Shown: positions 35,855 to 45,594, counted from the first letter of the stretch. The stretch: 64,000 nt of DNA from Loktanella sp. (GCA_024635625.1 JAGXIQ010000035.1:1-64000); one strand, 5' to 3'. Notes: generated by a model not told the origin, from the letters alone. Translations and numbers: made by a program.

Positions 35855-37036
35855 ATGAAGATGCCACTGGCACCTGTGAATACGACCGTGGGTATGGATG
35901 AACTTACGCTCGATCCCTACCCGATCTATCGCCAGATGCGGGCTGATACGCCGGTTGTTCGTGTGAAAGGTGTCAAACGGACATTTCTGACTAAAGCGGC
36001 TCATACCCGGATGGTTAAGGACAAGCCGGAGCTTTTCAGCTCTGACGATCCGAACACACCGATGCAGCCTGCCTTTCAGGCGCATACGCTGATGCGCAAG
36101 GACGGCGAAGAACACCGGCGCGAGCGGATGGCCATGCATATGGCCTATAGCCCTAAGGCCATCCAGCAAAACTGGGCCCAACTTTACCGCGACATTACAG
36201 ATGAATATCTATCACGCCTCCCTAGGGGAGAGACGGTGGATCTGTTCAGCACGTTGTGCGGTCCAGTCTCTGCCGCGATCCTGACGCATATCCTTGGTCT
36301 TGACGGCGCGACGGATGCGCAAATGATGCGTTGGTCGCAAGAATTGATCGATGGGGCCGGAAATTTCGCGTGGCGGCCTGATCTGTTCGCAATTACGGAC
36401 CGCGCCAACGCCGAGATGGACGCCCATTTCGACAGTCTAATCGACTATCACAAGACGAACCCAAACGCTTCGGCCCTGTCTTTGATGGTGAATGCTGAAA
36501 ACCCGATTCCCAAAAGTCAAATATTCGCGAATATCAAGATCGCCATTGGCGGTGGTATCAACGAGCCCCGCGACGCTTTGGCGACCATTGTCTACGGCCT
36601 GCTGACAAATCCGGACCAGTTGGAAGAAGTGCAGCGACAAGAGGCTTGGGGTGCCGCGTTTGAGGAAGGGGTGCGCTGGGTCGCCCCCATTCAAGTCTCA
36701 TCTCGGTTGGTGCTGGAGGATACAGAGATCGGGGGGTGCGACATTCCCAAGGGCGACACGGTCATGACAATTCAAGCCTCTGCCAATCGTGACGAGGATC
36801 TGTTCGAAAACGGCGAAGAATTTCTAGTCTTCCGGGGCAAGAATTCACATCAGGCCTTTGGCAGCGGTCCGCACCATTGTGCCGGTGCCCATGTCGCGCG
36901 CCGCACGGTCGGCGAGATCATGTTACCAGCGCTGTTTGATCGCTTTCCCAATATGGCACTTCCGGACCCGGCGGTTGTTCAATGGCGCGGTTTCGGATTT
37001 CGTGGGCCACTTAATTTGCCAGTCACGCTGCAGTGA
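35855..37036 (+). CDS. Cytochrome P450
   Basis: 393 residues, soluble bacterial P450. The haem-thiolate loop is AFGSGPHHCAGAHVARR with Cys342; ExxR is in FEEGVRW (Glu271, Arg274). The I-helix reads IGGGINEPRDAL (231-242): the acid-alcohol pair that normally activates oxygen is replaced by Glu-Pro. Beside ferulate genes it might O-demethylate a methoxylated aromatic, but the substrate is unproven and no ferredoxin or reductase gene is next to it. GGGAGGGGG precedes the ATG. Divergent from the LysR gene, which likely controls it. Confidence 0.92.
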   Translation: MKMPLAPVNTTVGMDELTLDPYPIYRQMRADTPVVRVKGVKRTFLTKAAHTRMVKDKPELFSSDDPNTPMQPAFQAHTLMRKDGEEHRRERMAMHMAYSPKAIQQNWAQLYRDITDEYLSRLPRGETVDLFSTLCGPVSAAILTHILGLDGATDAQMMRWSQELIDGAGNFAWRPDLFAITDRANAEMDAHFDSLIDYHKTNPNASALSLMVNAENPIPKSQIFANIKIAIGGGINEPRDALATIVYGLLTNPDQLEEVQRQEAWGAAFEEGVRWVAPIQVSSRLVLEDTEIGGCDIPKGDTVMTIQASANRDEDLFENGEEFLVFRGKNSHQAFGSGPHHCAGAHVARRTVGEIMLPALFDRFPNMALPDPAVVQWRGFGFRGPLNLPVTLQ

Positions 37037-37109
37037 CAGTGTCATATAATAGAAGCAGCGGGCACCAGCTTTGCATTTGTCTGCACCGCCGACAAAAAGG
37101 GGTCCCCGC

Positions 37110-37814
37110 ATGACGACTGACAAAATAATCCTGATCCCTGGCCTAATGTCGGACCGCACTGTCTGGGCACCGATCCTAGACCAATTGGGTCCGGATGCTG
37201 TCGTGGCCGATCTGACGTCGCAAGACGACTTGACCGATATGGCGCGCGATTGTCTTGCCTTGTCCGACGGCCCCTTGCGGGTCGCCGGGCATTCGATGGG
37301 CGCGCGCGTCGCGCTAGAAATGGCGCGTCTGGCCCCGAACAGGATCGCACGGCTGGCGTTGCTGGATACTGGCACCCATCCGCTGGCAGCGGGTGAACGG
37401 GATACGCGGGATAAGATGGTGGCCTTGGGGTATGCGCAGGGCATGCAGGCTTTGTGCGACCGCTGGCTGCCCGGCATGGTTCATCCTGATCGACATAGCG
37501 ATACCAATCTGATGGGCGCATTGAACGCAATGGTCATGCGACAATCGCCGGATAGCCATGCCCGCCAGATTACAGCCCTTATTCATCGCCCCGATGCCGC
37601 CATCTATTTGCTTAGCATCACCTGCCCCGTGCTGGTCATGGTCGGCCGCCATGACACCTTTAGCCCGGTGTCGCAGCACGAGGATATGGTGGCCCTTCTG
37701 CCCGACGCACGCCTTGTCGTAATTGAGGAGGCCGGCCATTTCGCCCCGCTCGAACGACCCAAGGCCACAGCAGACGCGTTTGTCCCCTTTGTGACGGGTG
37801 ACAGCATTTCATAG
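37110..37814 (+). CDS. Alpha/beta-fold hydrolase
   Basis: 234 residues from the ATG at 37110. Nucleophile elbow VAGHSMGARVAL, acid in VGRHDTFSP and base in EEAGHFAPLERP complete a Ser-Asp-His triad. The N-terminal LIPGLMSDRTVW supplies the oxyanion region. It could hydrolyse an ester, lactone or CoA thioester arising from aromatic degradation. It follows the P450 gene by 73 bases and may be co-transcribed with it. An upstream in-frame ATG (37071) lacks a ribosome site. Confidence 0.88.
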   Translation: MTTDKIILIPGLMSDRTVWAPILDQLGPDAVVADLTSQDDLTDMARDCLALSDGPLRVAGHSMGARVALEMARLAPNRIARLALLDTGTHPLAAGERDTRDKMVALGYAQGMQALCDRWLPGMVHPDRHSDTNLMGALNAMVMRQSPDSHARQITALIHRPDAAIYLLSITCPVLVMVGRHDTFSPVSQHEDMVALLPDARLVVIEEAGHFAPLERPKATADAFVPFVTGDSIS

Positions 37815-37979
37815 GGCTACCGACGATATCCCGCGCCGCAACACATCAAGTTTCCGATGCCAAAGGTGACGAATTTTCTGTTGCAGGAGTGGACATCTGC
37901 CTGATCGCCTGCTTGTTTCGCGCCGAAAGGTAGCCGGTCGTCGGCGGCCTTTGCGAACAGTGTCACAAGAGGTTTCATC

Positions 37980-39065
37980 ATGGATCGCCGTTCTTTCATT
38001 CGCACCGGCGCTTTGGGTGCCGGTGCAGCCGCGCTCGCGGCGCCCGCCGTTGCGCAGGGCAACACGACTTGGCGTATGGTCACGACGTGGCCAAAGAATT
38101 TCCCCGGCCTTGGTGTCGGTGCACAGCGACTGGCCGATCGCATCACTGCCGCCAGCGGTGGTCGTCTGACCATTCAAGTCTATTCCGCCGGTGAGCTGGT
38201 GCCGCCGCTGCAATCCCTTGATGCCGTCATCGATGGCACCGCCGAGATGAGCCATGGTGCCGCCTATTACTGGCAGAACAAGTCCCCCGCATTGTCGTTT
38301 TTCACCGGCGTACCCTACGGTATGACCGCGAACGAACTGGCAGCTTGGGTCCGTTTTATGGGCGGCCAAGAAATCTGGGACGAGGTCTATGACCAGTTCG
38401 GCGTACAGGGCTTTTTGTCCGGTAACACCGGGACGCAGGCAGGTGGCTGGTTCAAAAACGAGTTGACTGGCGTCGACAGCGTCAACGGCCTGCGGTTCCG
38501 CACGCCGGGTCTGGGCGGGCAAGTCTGGGAAAAGCTGGGTGCGACCGTGACCAATATGGCCGCTGGCGAAATCTTTCAGGCGCTGCAGTCTGGCACGCTG
38601 GACGCTGCGGAATTTGTTGGGCCTTACAACGACCTCGCGCTCGGCTTTTACCAAGTCTGCAAAAACTACTATTTCCCAAGTTTCGTCGAACCGGGTCTTG
38701 CGACCGAACTGGTGGTCGACAAGGCCAAGTATCAGGCTTTGCCAGAGGACTTGCAGGCCATCATCCGCGACTGTTCGCAGGCGGAATACGACATGGTCGC
38801 GTCCGACTTCTTTGCCAACGATCCGCGCGCGTTGCAAACGCTGGTGAACGATCATGGCGTGAACATCCGTCAATTCCCCGAAAGCATCCTTGAAGCCGGT
38901 GCCAAAGCGTCTTTGGAGGTGATGACAGACTTGCGCGATAGCGGTGATGCACTGGTCAAAAAGACGGCAGAAAGCTTTGTCGAGTCCCTCAACATTCTGC
39001 GCACGCGTACGCAGGACATCGACAGCCCGTTCGTGCAAGCGCGTCAAAAGTACCTGACAATCTGA
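37980..39065 (+). CDS. TRAP transporter substrate-binding protein (DctP family)
   Basis: 361 residues with a twin-arginine signal (MDRRSFIRTGALGAGAAALAAPAVAQ). The mature part follows the DctP fold of the TakP-like group (TTWPKNFPGLGVGAQRLADRI, GGWFKNEL, GLRFRTPGLGGQVWEKLGA, with the ligand-contact Arg in GLRFRTPG). Members bind 2-oxo acids or other organic acids; the ligand here is unknown. The matching permease genes lie downstream on the other strand, an unusual split, and the gene ends in a strong terminator. Confidence 0.92.
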   Translation: MDRRSFIRTGALGAGAAALAAPAVAQGNTTWRMVTTWPKNFPGLGVGAQRLADRITAASGGRLTIQVYSAGELVPPLQSLDAVIDGTAEMSHGAAYYWQNKSPALSFFTGVPYGMTANELAAWVRFMGGQEIWDEVYDQFGVQGFLSGNTGTQAGGWFKNELTGVDSVNGLRFRTPGLGGQVWEKLGATVTNMAAGEIFQALQSGTLDAAEFVGPYNDLALGFYQVCKNYYFPSFVEPGLATELVVDKAKYQALPEDLQAIIRDCSQAEYDMVASDFFANDPRALQTLVNDHGVNIRQFPESILEAGAKASLEVMTDLRDSGDALVKKTAESFVESLNILRTRTQDIDSPFVQARQKYLTI

Positions 39066-39086
39066 TCTTCGTCTGTTCAGACACCG

Positions 39087-39120
39087 AAAAGAGGCCCGGA
39101 CGCATGTCCGGGCCTCTTTT
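39087..39120. terminator. Bidirectional rho-independent terminator
   Basis: AAAA (39087-39090), then an 11-base stem GAGGCCCGGAC (39091-39101) pairing with GTCCGGGCCTC (39106-39116) around GCAT, then TTTT (39117-39120). The symmetric A and T tracts let it stop transcripts from both directions. It lies directly after the TRAP binding-protein gene and 101 bases beyond the end of the convergent permease gene. Confidence 0.93.
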
Positions 39121-39220
39121 CGTTTGCAGGCCGTCGGCAGATGTTCAGCCAATCTGAAAGGCACGGCCTCTGACAGAAGGCGGCGCATTTCATTGTCTGA
39201 CATCTAAATCAGTTTGAACC

Positions 39221-40612
39221 TCAGCCAGCGATCAGCCGCGGCAACCACGTCACGATGCCCGGAAACGCGAATAGGATTCCGATGGCAATGATCTGCAGGA
39301 TGACGAAGGGTATGATCCCCTTATAGATTGCAGAGGTCGGTAGGTCCGCAGGGGCCACGCCGCGCAGGTAGAATAGCGCAAACCCAAAAGGGGGCGTCAG
39401 GAACGAAGTCTGCAAGTTCACGCCCACAAGAACACCAAGCCAGACAGGGTCCACGTCCAGTGCCAACAAGACTGGCGCGGTGATCGGGATCACGATGAAG
39501 ATGATCTCGAAGGTGTCCAGAATGAACCCCAGCAGGAACATGATGCCCATGACGACGGCAACGGCTGCAAGCGTGCCACCCGGCAGGTTCGACAAGAATT
39601 CGTGCACCAGATTATCGCCACCCATCAGGCGGAATACGACGGAAAACACCGAAGCTCCCAGTAGGATGACAAAGACCATAGAGGTGATAGTCGCAGTACT
39701 GATCGTCGTTTCGCGCAACACTGCGAAGGACAGGCGCCAGCGGAACGCAGCAAGCACCATCGCGCCGACGGCCCCGACAGAGGCCGCCTCGGTCGGCGTT
39801 GCAATTCCGCCAAGGATCGAACCCAGTACTGTCATGATTAACAGTAGCGGCGGCACGAGTGCTACCATGATGTCACGGCCCAGCGTCGCATGTTCCTCTG
39901 GTGAAACCGGTGTGGCGGGCAGGGCCGCCGGATCGACGATGGCCTTGAATATCGTATAGCCCAAGTACAGGCTGACCAGCAGGATACCGGGCAGCAGGGC
40001 CCCCGCGAACAGGTCGCCGACCGATACAGGCACCGGGGCGAAGTTGCCCTTGGCCATTTGCACCTGAGAGTTAATGCCCGACAGCATGTCGCCCATAAAG
40101 ATTAACACCGTCGATGGCGGAATGATCTGCCCTAGCGTGCCCGACGCACAGATAACGCCAGTCGCGATTTTGGGATCATAGCCTGCGCGCAACATCGCGG
40201 GCAGAGAAATCAGGCCCATCGTGACCACTGTCGCACCCACAACACCAGTGGACGCCGCCAGCATTGCACCGACAAGGATGACAGAGATTCCAAGCCCACC
40301 GCGCAGGTTGCCAAACAGCTTTCCCATTGTCAGCAGTAACTGTTCAGCGATCTGTGACCGCTCCAACATGACGCCCATAAAGATGAACAGCGGCACCGCG
40401 ACCAGCACCTCGTTCGTCATGAAACCGATATAGCGGTTCGGTAGCGCGCCAAAGTTTGACGGATCAAATACGCCAAAAGCCATCCCCAGCGCGCCGAACC
40501 CCAGACTGACGCCTGCAAGCGAAAAGGCGACCGGAAAGCCCAGCAGCAGAAAACCGATGATGCCAAAGAACATCAGGCCGGCGAAGATTTCGCCCAGTGT
40601 GACCGGATCCAT
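39221..40612 (-). CDS. TRAP transporter large permease (DctM family)
   Basis: 463 residues with about twelve hydrophobic segments, matching the DctM/ion-transporter-like large subunit. Family segments include VPLFIFMGVMLERS, GVICASGTLGQIIPPSTVLI and LGFILDTFEIIFI. It carries the sodium-coupled transport path. Its start overlaps the small permease stop by one base (TGATG). With the binding protein on the opposite strand it makes a complete TRAP system. Confidence 0.94.
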   Translation of the reverse strand: MDPVTLGEIFAGLMFFGIIGFLLLGFPVAFSLAGVSLGFGALGMAFGVFDPSNFGALPNRYIGFMTNEVLVAVPLFIFMGVMLERSQIAEQLLLTMGKLFGNLRGGLGISVILVGAMLAASTGVVGATVVTMGLISLPAMLRAGYDPKIATGVICASGTLGQIIPPSTVLIFMGDMLSGINSQVQMAKGNFAPVPVSVGDLFAGALLPGILLVSLYLGYTIFKAIVDPAALPATPVSPEEHATLGRDIMVALVPPLLLIMTVLGSILGGIATPTEAASVGAVGAMVLAAFRWRLSFAVLRETTISTATITSMVFVILLGASVFSVVFRLMGGDNLVHEFLSNLPGGTLAAVAVVMGIMFLLGFILDTFEIIFIVIPITAPVLLALDVDPVWLGVLVGVNLQTSFLTPPFGFALFYLRGVAPADLPTSAIYKGIIPFVILQIIAIGILFAFPGIVTWLPRLIAG

Positions 40613-41199
40613 CAGTGCAGTCCTTCGATTGCTTCACCTGCGGCGTCCGCAAGTTTAAGGGGGTAAGCCATCATCGGTGGCACCAAATCGGCGCGTCCGG
40701 CCAGCACAAGGATTGACCTGCACAGCATTGCAATCCCTTGCAGGGCCAATAGGACGGTAAAAGTGATGATGAAGGTCTTGAGGATGTAAAGTCCCGGCAT
40801 TCCGCCCACGTTTGCCGATGCCTCTCGATACGACCAAGCCCGCACGACGAAGGGCATCGAATAGCTATAAACGATCCAGCAAAATGGTAGCAAAAACAGG
40901 ACGACGCCGACGAAATCGATGAAGGCGCGGGTTTTCATGCGCGCAGGACGGTAGAAAATGTCGACGCGCACGTGATCGTCTCGCAGAAGGGCAAAACCCG
41001 CCACAGCCATGAACATCGCGCCATTAAGCCAGATATACAGGTCCTGCAGCCATAGAAAGCTGGTAGAAAAAACGTAGCGCAGTACGACGACGGTAAAGCA
41101 GACCAGCACGATCCCTAAAGACAGCCATGAAAAAAACCGGCCGATAAACCAGTTCAGGCGACTAATCGCGCCAGCAATAGCGCCAAGACTTCGTAACAT
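40612..41199 (-). CDS. TRAP transporter small permease (DctQ family)
   Basis: 195 residues with four transmembrane segments (about 20-42, 52-72, 92-115 and 135-160) and the DctQ-like motif FLWLQDLYIWLNGAMFMAVAGFALLRDDHVRVDIFY. It pairs with the DctM subunit encoded directly downstream. The region upstream to ccoS (41200-41375) contains no other gene. Confidence 0.92.
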   Translation of the reverse strand: MLRSLGAIAGAISRLNWFIGRFFSWLSLGIVLVCFTVVVLRYVFSTSFLWLQDLYIWLNGAMFMAVAGFALLRDDHVRVDIFYRPARMKTRAFIDFVGVVLFLLPFCWIVYSYSMPFVVRAWSYREASANVGGMPGLYILKTFIITFTVLLALQGIAMLCRSILVLAGRADLVPPMMAYPLKLADAAGEAIEGLH

Positions 41200-41375
41200 G
41201 GGTGGGCCGTCCTTCTCTCCGCAGGGCCGAGCCTGTGGTTTTGCACGTTTAATTTGTCCGCATTCCTTAAGCGATGGCGATGCGCCGTCAACCTATAGCC
41301 ACCTGCTGCTGCAGGCAGAGATACCGTGAATTGTTGGGTCGGGAACGCGCGCAATCAAACCGGGCAGTGCTGCGG

Positions 41376-41516
41376 TCAATCGTCGTCCAGCAGGATGCGG
41401 GCGGCGTTGCCGCTGTCATCGTCATATTGGTCTGATCGTACGGACCAAATGAAACCCGCCAGCCCCAGACCGCCCAAAATAAGGGAAATCGGGATCAGGA
41501 TGACGAGGATATTCAC
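41376..41516 (-). CDS. ccoS: cbb3 oxidase assembly protein CcoS
   Basis: A 46-residue protein reading MNILVILIPISLILGGLGLA then GFIWSVRSDQYDDDSGNAAR and ILLDDD: one transmembrane segment followed by the SxQYDD motif typical of CcoS. It begins with GTG at 41516, overlapping the ccoI stop by four bases (GTGA). CcoS is needed to insert haem and copper into the CcoN subunit. It ends the ccoGHIS assembly operon. Confidence 0.92.
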   Translation of the reverse strand: MNILVILIPISLILGGLGLAGFIWSVRSDQYDDDSGNAARILLDDD

Positions 41517-43630
41517 TGCACGCCCCGCATACGCTGCGCATTCAGCAGAACCGTCAGGGACGAAGCGGACATTGCCAGCGCCGCCGCCAGCGGCGTTGCA
41601 TGTCCCGCAAGCGCCACAGGAATTGCGATGGCGTTATAGGCCGCAGCAATGGCAAAATTTTGCCGCGACAGGCGGCGGGTGGCGCGGGCGACACGCAAGA
41701 TAAGCGGTAATACCGCGAAACTATCACGCAGGATAACGACGTCGGCAGCGCAGCGCGACGCTTCTAGCGCAGTAGCGGGCGCTATAGCAGCGTGGGCCTC
41801 TGCCATGGTGGCGGTATCGTTTAAACCGTCGCCAACCATCAGGACATGCCGCCCCGCGTCAGTCAGGATGCGCAAGCGGCGCAGTTTGTCCGAAGGGGTG
41901 GCGTCCCAGATCACCGGCAGCTTAAGTTGCTTTGCTAAGGCATTGGCAGGGCCCGCGCTGTCGCCGGTCATAATCTCGCAGGGCAGGTCAAGATTGGCCA
42001 GTGCATCTGTCACGCCCTCGCGCAGGGTCTCGGGCACTTCTAGGGGCTGCGTGGTGGCGTTGCCGATCCACAGCCCCAGCCCGGTGAAACCGGCGCCTAA
42101 CCAAGGGCCACGCCCCAGTCGTACATCCATCCCGTCGTAGCGACCGCAGATACCTTGACCGGCAACCTCTGAAAGGTCGGTCACTGTTGCAGCGGTCGTG
42201 TTACCTAAGGCTGTCACCAATGCCCGCGACAAAGGGTGGTGGGAACTTTGGGCCAGCGCCAATGCAACACCGCGGTCCCGCGCTGTCAGGCTGTCTGGCA
42301 CTACGACGGCGGGACGAGTGAGGGTGCCGGTCTTGTCGAACAGCACCATGTCGACCTCTGCCAGTCGTTCCAGTGCGGTCGCGTGTCGCACAAGGCAACC
42401 TGCCGCAAATAAGCGACTGACGGCAGCGGTCGACACCGCTGGCACCGCTAGGCCAAGGGCGCAGGGGCAGGTGATGATCAGCACGGCGATCGCAATATTC
42501 AAAGACAGGCGCAGATCGCCTGTGGCCCACCACCAGCTTAGGAAGGCAGCAAGCGCCAAACCGTGCACGGCGGGGGCATAGATTCGCGCTGCGCGGTCTG
42601 CGAGTGCGGTATAGCTATTTCGCGCGTGCTCTGCCGTTTCCACAAGCGCTGCCATGCGTCGCAAGGATGTATCCGCGCCGACACTGACCGCCCGCAGGCG
42701 AAGGGGGGCAGCAAGGTTGATCTCTCCAGCGTGGAGGGTGTCTCCGGTGGATAGGGTGACGGCCGCGCTTTCGCCTGTCAGAAAAGATCTGTCCATCAGC
42801 GCGTTTTGCGACAGCAGCACGCCATCTACTGGAATACGTGCGCCGGTCGGCACACTGACGATGTCGTCCACCTGCAGGTCCGCTACGGCAACCGTTTCGG
42901 ACCGTTCGCCAGTCAGACGTTCCGCTGTGTGCTGTTCCAGTGCCGTCAATTCACGCGCAGCGGACCGGGCGGCGCTGCGCGTCCGGTGGTCTATATAGCG
43001 ACCGATCAGCAAGAAAAATGTCAGCGACAATGCGGCGTCGAAATAGGCGTGAGTGCCGCCCTGAATCGTTTCGAACAGGGACATGGCAGAGGCCATCAGG
43101 ATCGCGAGCGAAATTGGCACGTCCATGTTCAGCCGCCCGCCCCGCAGGGCTGCAAGAGCAGAAACAAAAAACGGCTGTCCCGCGTAGGCAACCGCTGGCA
43201 GCGCGATCGCGGCAGAAATCATGTGGAACATGTCGCGCGTCGCGCCCGCAGCACCGGACCAGACCGCGACGGACAAGAGCATCACATTCATCATGGCAAA
43301 CCCAGCAACGGCAAGACGCGTCAGCAGGGCGCGCCCTTGATCGTCACGACGTGCCTCAAGCGAGGCAACGTCGAGGGGAAAGACCTCGAACCCCAAGTCC
43401 GTGACGGTTCCGATGACCGCGTCTGCATCGACAGATCCTGTGACCGATAAGCGCTTTAGCGACAGGTTCACACGCACGGTCGCAACACCGTTGAGGTGTG
43501 CCAGTCCACGTTCGATTTGGCCGATGCAAGCGGCACAATGCACGCCGGGGACAGAAAATTGCAGCGCTGGCCCGGATGCTGTTTCCAGCGCCATTGGGGC
43601 CGCGGCACAGGCGGGGCAGCCTGACATCAT
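41513..43630 (-). CDS. ccoI: Copper-transporting P1B-type ATPase CcoI/FixI
   Basis: 705 residues. An N-terminal cysteine cluster (CPACAAAPM) precedes a heavy-metal-associated domain with VHCAACIGQIE. Eight membrane segments frame the CPC motif (CPCALGLAVP), followed by the phosphorylation site DKTGTLT, the HP motif in SSHHPLSRAL and the hinge GDGLNDTATM. It supplies copper to the cbb3 oxidase by moving copper out of the cytoplasm, without being a bulk detoxification pump. It is ATGA-coupled to ccoH upstream and GTGA-coupled to ccoS. Confidence 0.95.
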   Translation of the reverse strand: MMSGCPACAAAPMALETASGPALQFSVPGVHCAACIGQIERGLAHLNGVATVRVNLSLKRLSVTGSVDADAVIGTVTDLGFEVFPLDVASLEARRDDQGRALLTRLAVAGFAMMNVMLLSVAVWSGAAGATRDMFHMISAAIALPAVAYAGQPFFVSALAALRGGRLNMDVPISLAILMASAMSLFETIQGGTHAYFDAALSLTFFLLIGRYIDHRTRSAARSAARELTALEQHTAERLTGERSETVAVADLQVDDIVSVPTGARIPVDGVLLSQNALMDRSFLTGESAAVTLSTGDTLHAGEINLAAPLRLRAVSVGADTSLRRMAALVETAEHARNSYTALADRAARIYAPAVHGLALAAFLSWWWATGDLRLSLNIAIAVLIITCPCALGLAVPAVSTAAVSRLFAAGCLVRHATALERLAEVDMVLFDKTGTLTRPAVVVPDSLTARDRGVALALAQSSHHPLSRALVTALGNTTAATVTDLSEVAGQGICGRYDGMDVRLGRGPWLGAGFTGLGLWIGNATTQPLEVPETLREGVTDALANLDLPCEIMTGDSAGPANALAKQLKLPVIWDATPSDKLRRLRILTDAGRHVLMVGDGLNDTATMAEAHAAIAPATALEASRCAADVVILRDSFAVLPLILRVARATRRLSRQNFAIAAAYNAIAIPVALAGHATPLAAALAMSASSLTVLLNAQRMRGVQ

Positions 43631-44079
43631 GGCAAAACCTTTACGACAATCCGCTGTTGAAACAGCGTGCCGTCGGTGCTGCGCGCCTTTACCCGCAGGT
43701 TCCAGTTGCCGGGTCCACCATCCACCGTGGCACGCAGGGCGTCACCATCGAAGGCAAAGTTTGGTGTCTGGTCCCGTGCCACACTCGTCGCACGGCCAAA
43801 AATTGCATCTTCAATCACGGGCGCGATGGGCTGGCCATCCTTTACGATGTGCAGCGCCAGCTGGTGGCCCTGCAACGTCGCGGAAACGTCCCAGCCAAGA
43901 GCGAGTTGCGCGTCGCGGTCAGCGTCAAATGTCTGGCTGGCGACGTAGGAATTATCGACCTCTAGCCCCGGAAAGGTATGCACAGCCTGATAGGCTAAAG
44001 TCAGGTTTACGGCGATGATGACGCCGAATGCCATGATGAAGCCGGTCAGCACGTGCCAGCCCTTAATTTCGCGGGTCAT
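43627..44079 (-). CDS. ccoH: cbb3 oxidase assembly protein CcoH/FixH
   Basis: 150 residues from MTREIKGWHVLTGFI: one N-terminal transmembrane segment and a periplasmic beta-rich FixH domain with the family pattern NLTLAYQAVHTFPGLEVDNSY near residues 25-45. It helps assemble and stabilise the cbb3 complex, interacting with CcoN. The ATG at 44079 overlaps the ccoG stop by four bases, which rejects the longer reading to 44145. Confidence 0.93.
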   Translation of the reverse strand: MTREIKGWHVLTGFIMAFGVIIAVNLTLAYQAVHTFPGLEVDNSYVASQTFDADRDAQLALGWDVSATLQGHQLALHIVKDGQPIAPVIEDAIFGRATSVARDQTPNFAFDGDALRATVDGGPGNWNLRVKARSTDGTLFQQRIVVKVLP

Positions 44080-45542
44080 TGGACCCTCCCGTTGAAGGTT
44101 GTGGCACTGCTGGCACGGCTTTGTGTCGTCATATCCTCGACCCAAAGTCGCAGGGAGGTGCTGTGGGTTGTTGCTGCGGGGTCGCTGGGATTAGCGGTTA
44201 CATAGACACGCTGCATGACCGTTGTGTCCGCAGGGACTGTCACGTTCAGCGCCGCGTCTGCCCCCTCGACATCAATTTGCAGTGGCGTATCTGCGGTCAG
44301 GCTCAGATTGAATTGCCGCACGTCACCTGACTTGTTGCGAAGTCGCACATCGTAGATGTTCCGCACCGCACCGTCAGATTGGACCACGTAGGTGGGATTG
44401 CGCACCGGGCTGACAGTCAGCTCGATTTCAGACCTGATAAACAGCGCATAGACGAGCCCTACACCGATGGCCGCCCACATCACCGTATAAATGATCGTTC
44501 GGGTGCGCAGGATGTGCTGCCAGATCGGGCGCGGCGGCTTGCCTGCACGCTCCGCCGGTTCATCCGACAGCGCCATGTAGTCGATTAGCCCGCGCGGCTT
44601 GCCGATGCGATCCATTACGTCGTCACAAGCATCAATGCAAAGGGCACAGGTGATGCATTCCATCTGTTGTCCGTCGCGAATGTCGATTCCCATCGGGCAA
44701 ACGTTCACGCAGGCCATGCAGTCGATGCAATCACCTTTGGTGGCAACCGGGTCGGTACCGTTATGAAGGGCGTGCGCCAGATCGGGTACGCCGCTCGACC
44801 GATTGGCTTTGCCCTTACCGCGCGGCTCTCCCCTCCAGTCGCGGTAGGCGACGGTCAGGGTGTCGGGGTCCATCATCGCGGACTGGATGCGCGGCCAAGG
44901 GCACATGTATATGCAGACCTGTTCGCGCATAAAACCACCAAAAACGAAGGTCGTCGCTGTCAGGATTGCGATGGTGATGTAGGCGGCGGTGTGTGCCGAT
45001 CCAGTCAGCAAATTACCAAGCAGCGTTGGTGCGTCGGTGAAATAAAAGACCCAAGCGCCGCCGGTCGCTAGCGCGATCCCCAGCCAGACCGTCCATTTGA
45101 CACCGCGCAGCCAAGCCTTGTGAACGCTCCACTTTGCGTGATGTAGGCGCACGCGTGCATTGCGATCACCCTCGATCCAGCGTTCGACAAGGATGAACAG
45201 GTCGGTCCAGACGGTTTGTGGACAAGTGTAGCCGCACCAGACCCGGCCAAGCGCCGACGTGAACAGGAACAGGCCAAGTCCGGCCATGATTAAAAGCCCC
45301 GCCACGAAGTAGAATTCGTGCGGCCAGATTTCGATCCAGAAAAAATAAAAGCGCCGGTGGGCCAGATCGACCAGTACAGCCTGATCTGGAAGGGCCGGAC
45401 CCCGATCCCAACGTATCCACGGCGTCAGGTAGTAGATGCCCAGCGTTAGCGCCATGATCCACCATTTTAGACGGCGAAAGGCACCGGTGACCCGTCTGGG
45501 AAAGATTGGTTCGCGTGGCGCGTAAAGGGGGGATGTAGACAT
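44076..45542 (-). CDS. ccoG: Cytochrome cbb3 accessory iron-sulphur protein CcoG/FixG
   Basis: 488 residues with about five transmembrane segments, two cysteine clusters for 4Fe-4S centres (CIDCMACVNVCP and CITCALCIDACD), a further CGYTCPQTVWTD motif, and a C-terminal FixG-type Ig-like domain. CcoG is reported to reduce copper during delivery to the cbb3 oxidase. It is the first gene of ccoGHIS. An FNR box lies 53-66 bases upstream of the ATG. Confidence 0.95.
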   Translation of the reverse strand: MSTSPLYAPREPIFPRRVTGAFRRLKWWIMALTLGIYYLTPWIRWDRGPALPDQAVLVDLAHRRFYFFWIEIWPHEFYFVAGLLIMAGLGLFLFTSALGRVWCGYTCPQTVWTDLFILVERWIEGDRNARVRLHHAKWSVHKAWLRGVKWTVWLGIALATGGAWVFYFTDAPTLLGNLLTGSAHTAAYITIAILTATTFVFGGFMREQVCIYMCPWPRIQSAMMDPDTLTVAYRDWRGEPRGKGKANRSSGVPDLAHALHNGTDPVATKGDCIDCMACVNVCPMGIDIRDGQQMECITCALCIDACDDVMDRIGKPRGLIDYMALSDEPAERAGKPPRPIWQHILRTRTIIYTVMWAAIGVGLVYALFIRSEIELTVSPVRNPTYVVQSDGAVRNIYDVRLRNKSGDVRQFNLSLTADTPLQIDVEGADAALNVTVPADTTVMQRVYVTANPSDPAATTHSTSLRLWVEDMTTQSRASSATTFNGRVQ

Positions 45543-45594
45543 GTCTGACCTATCGATTGCCCTTCGTCTTTAGGTCGCGAGGGCGTCGGTCGCG

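Noticed and set aside
37809-39203. 464-codon minus-strand frame opposite the TRAP binding protein
   Set aside because: Antisense shadow of a clear DctP gene with a Tat signal and family motifs; translated sequence has no recognisable domain and crosses the terminator.
42000-43600. Plus-strand frames opposite ccoI
   Set aside because: Antisense shadows of a P-type ATPase gene with all catalytic motifs.
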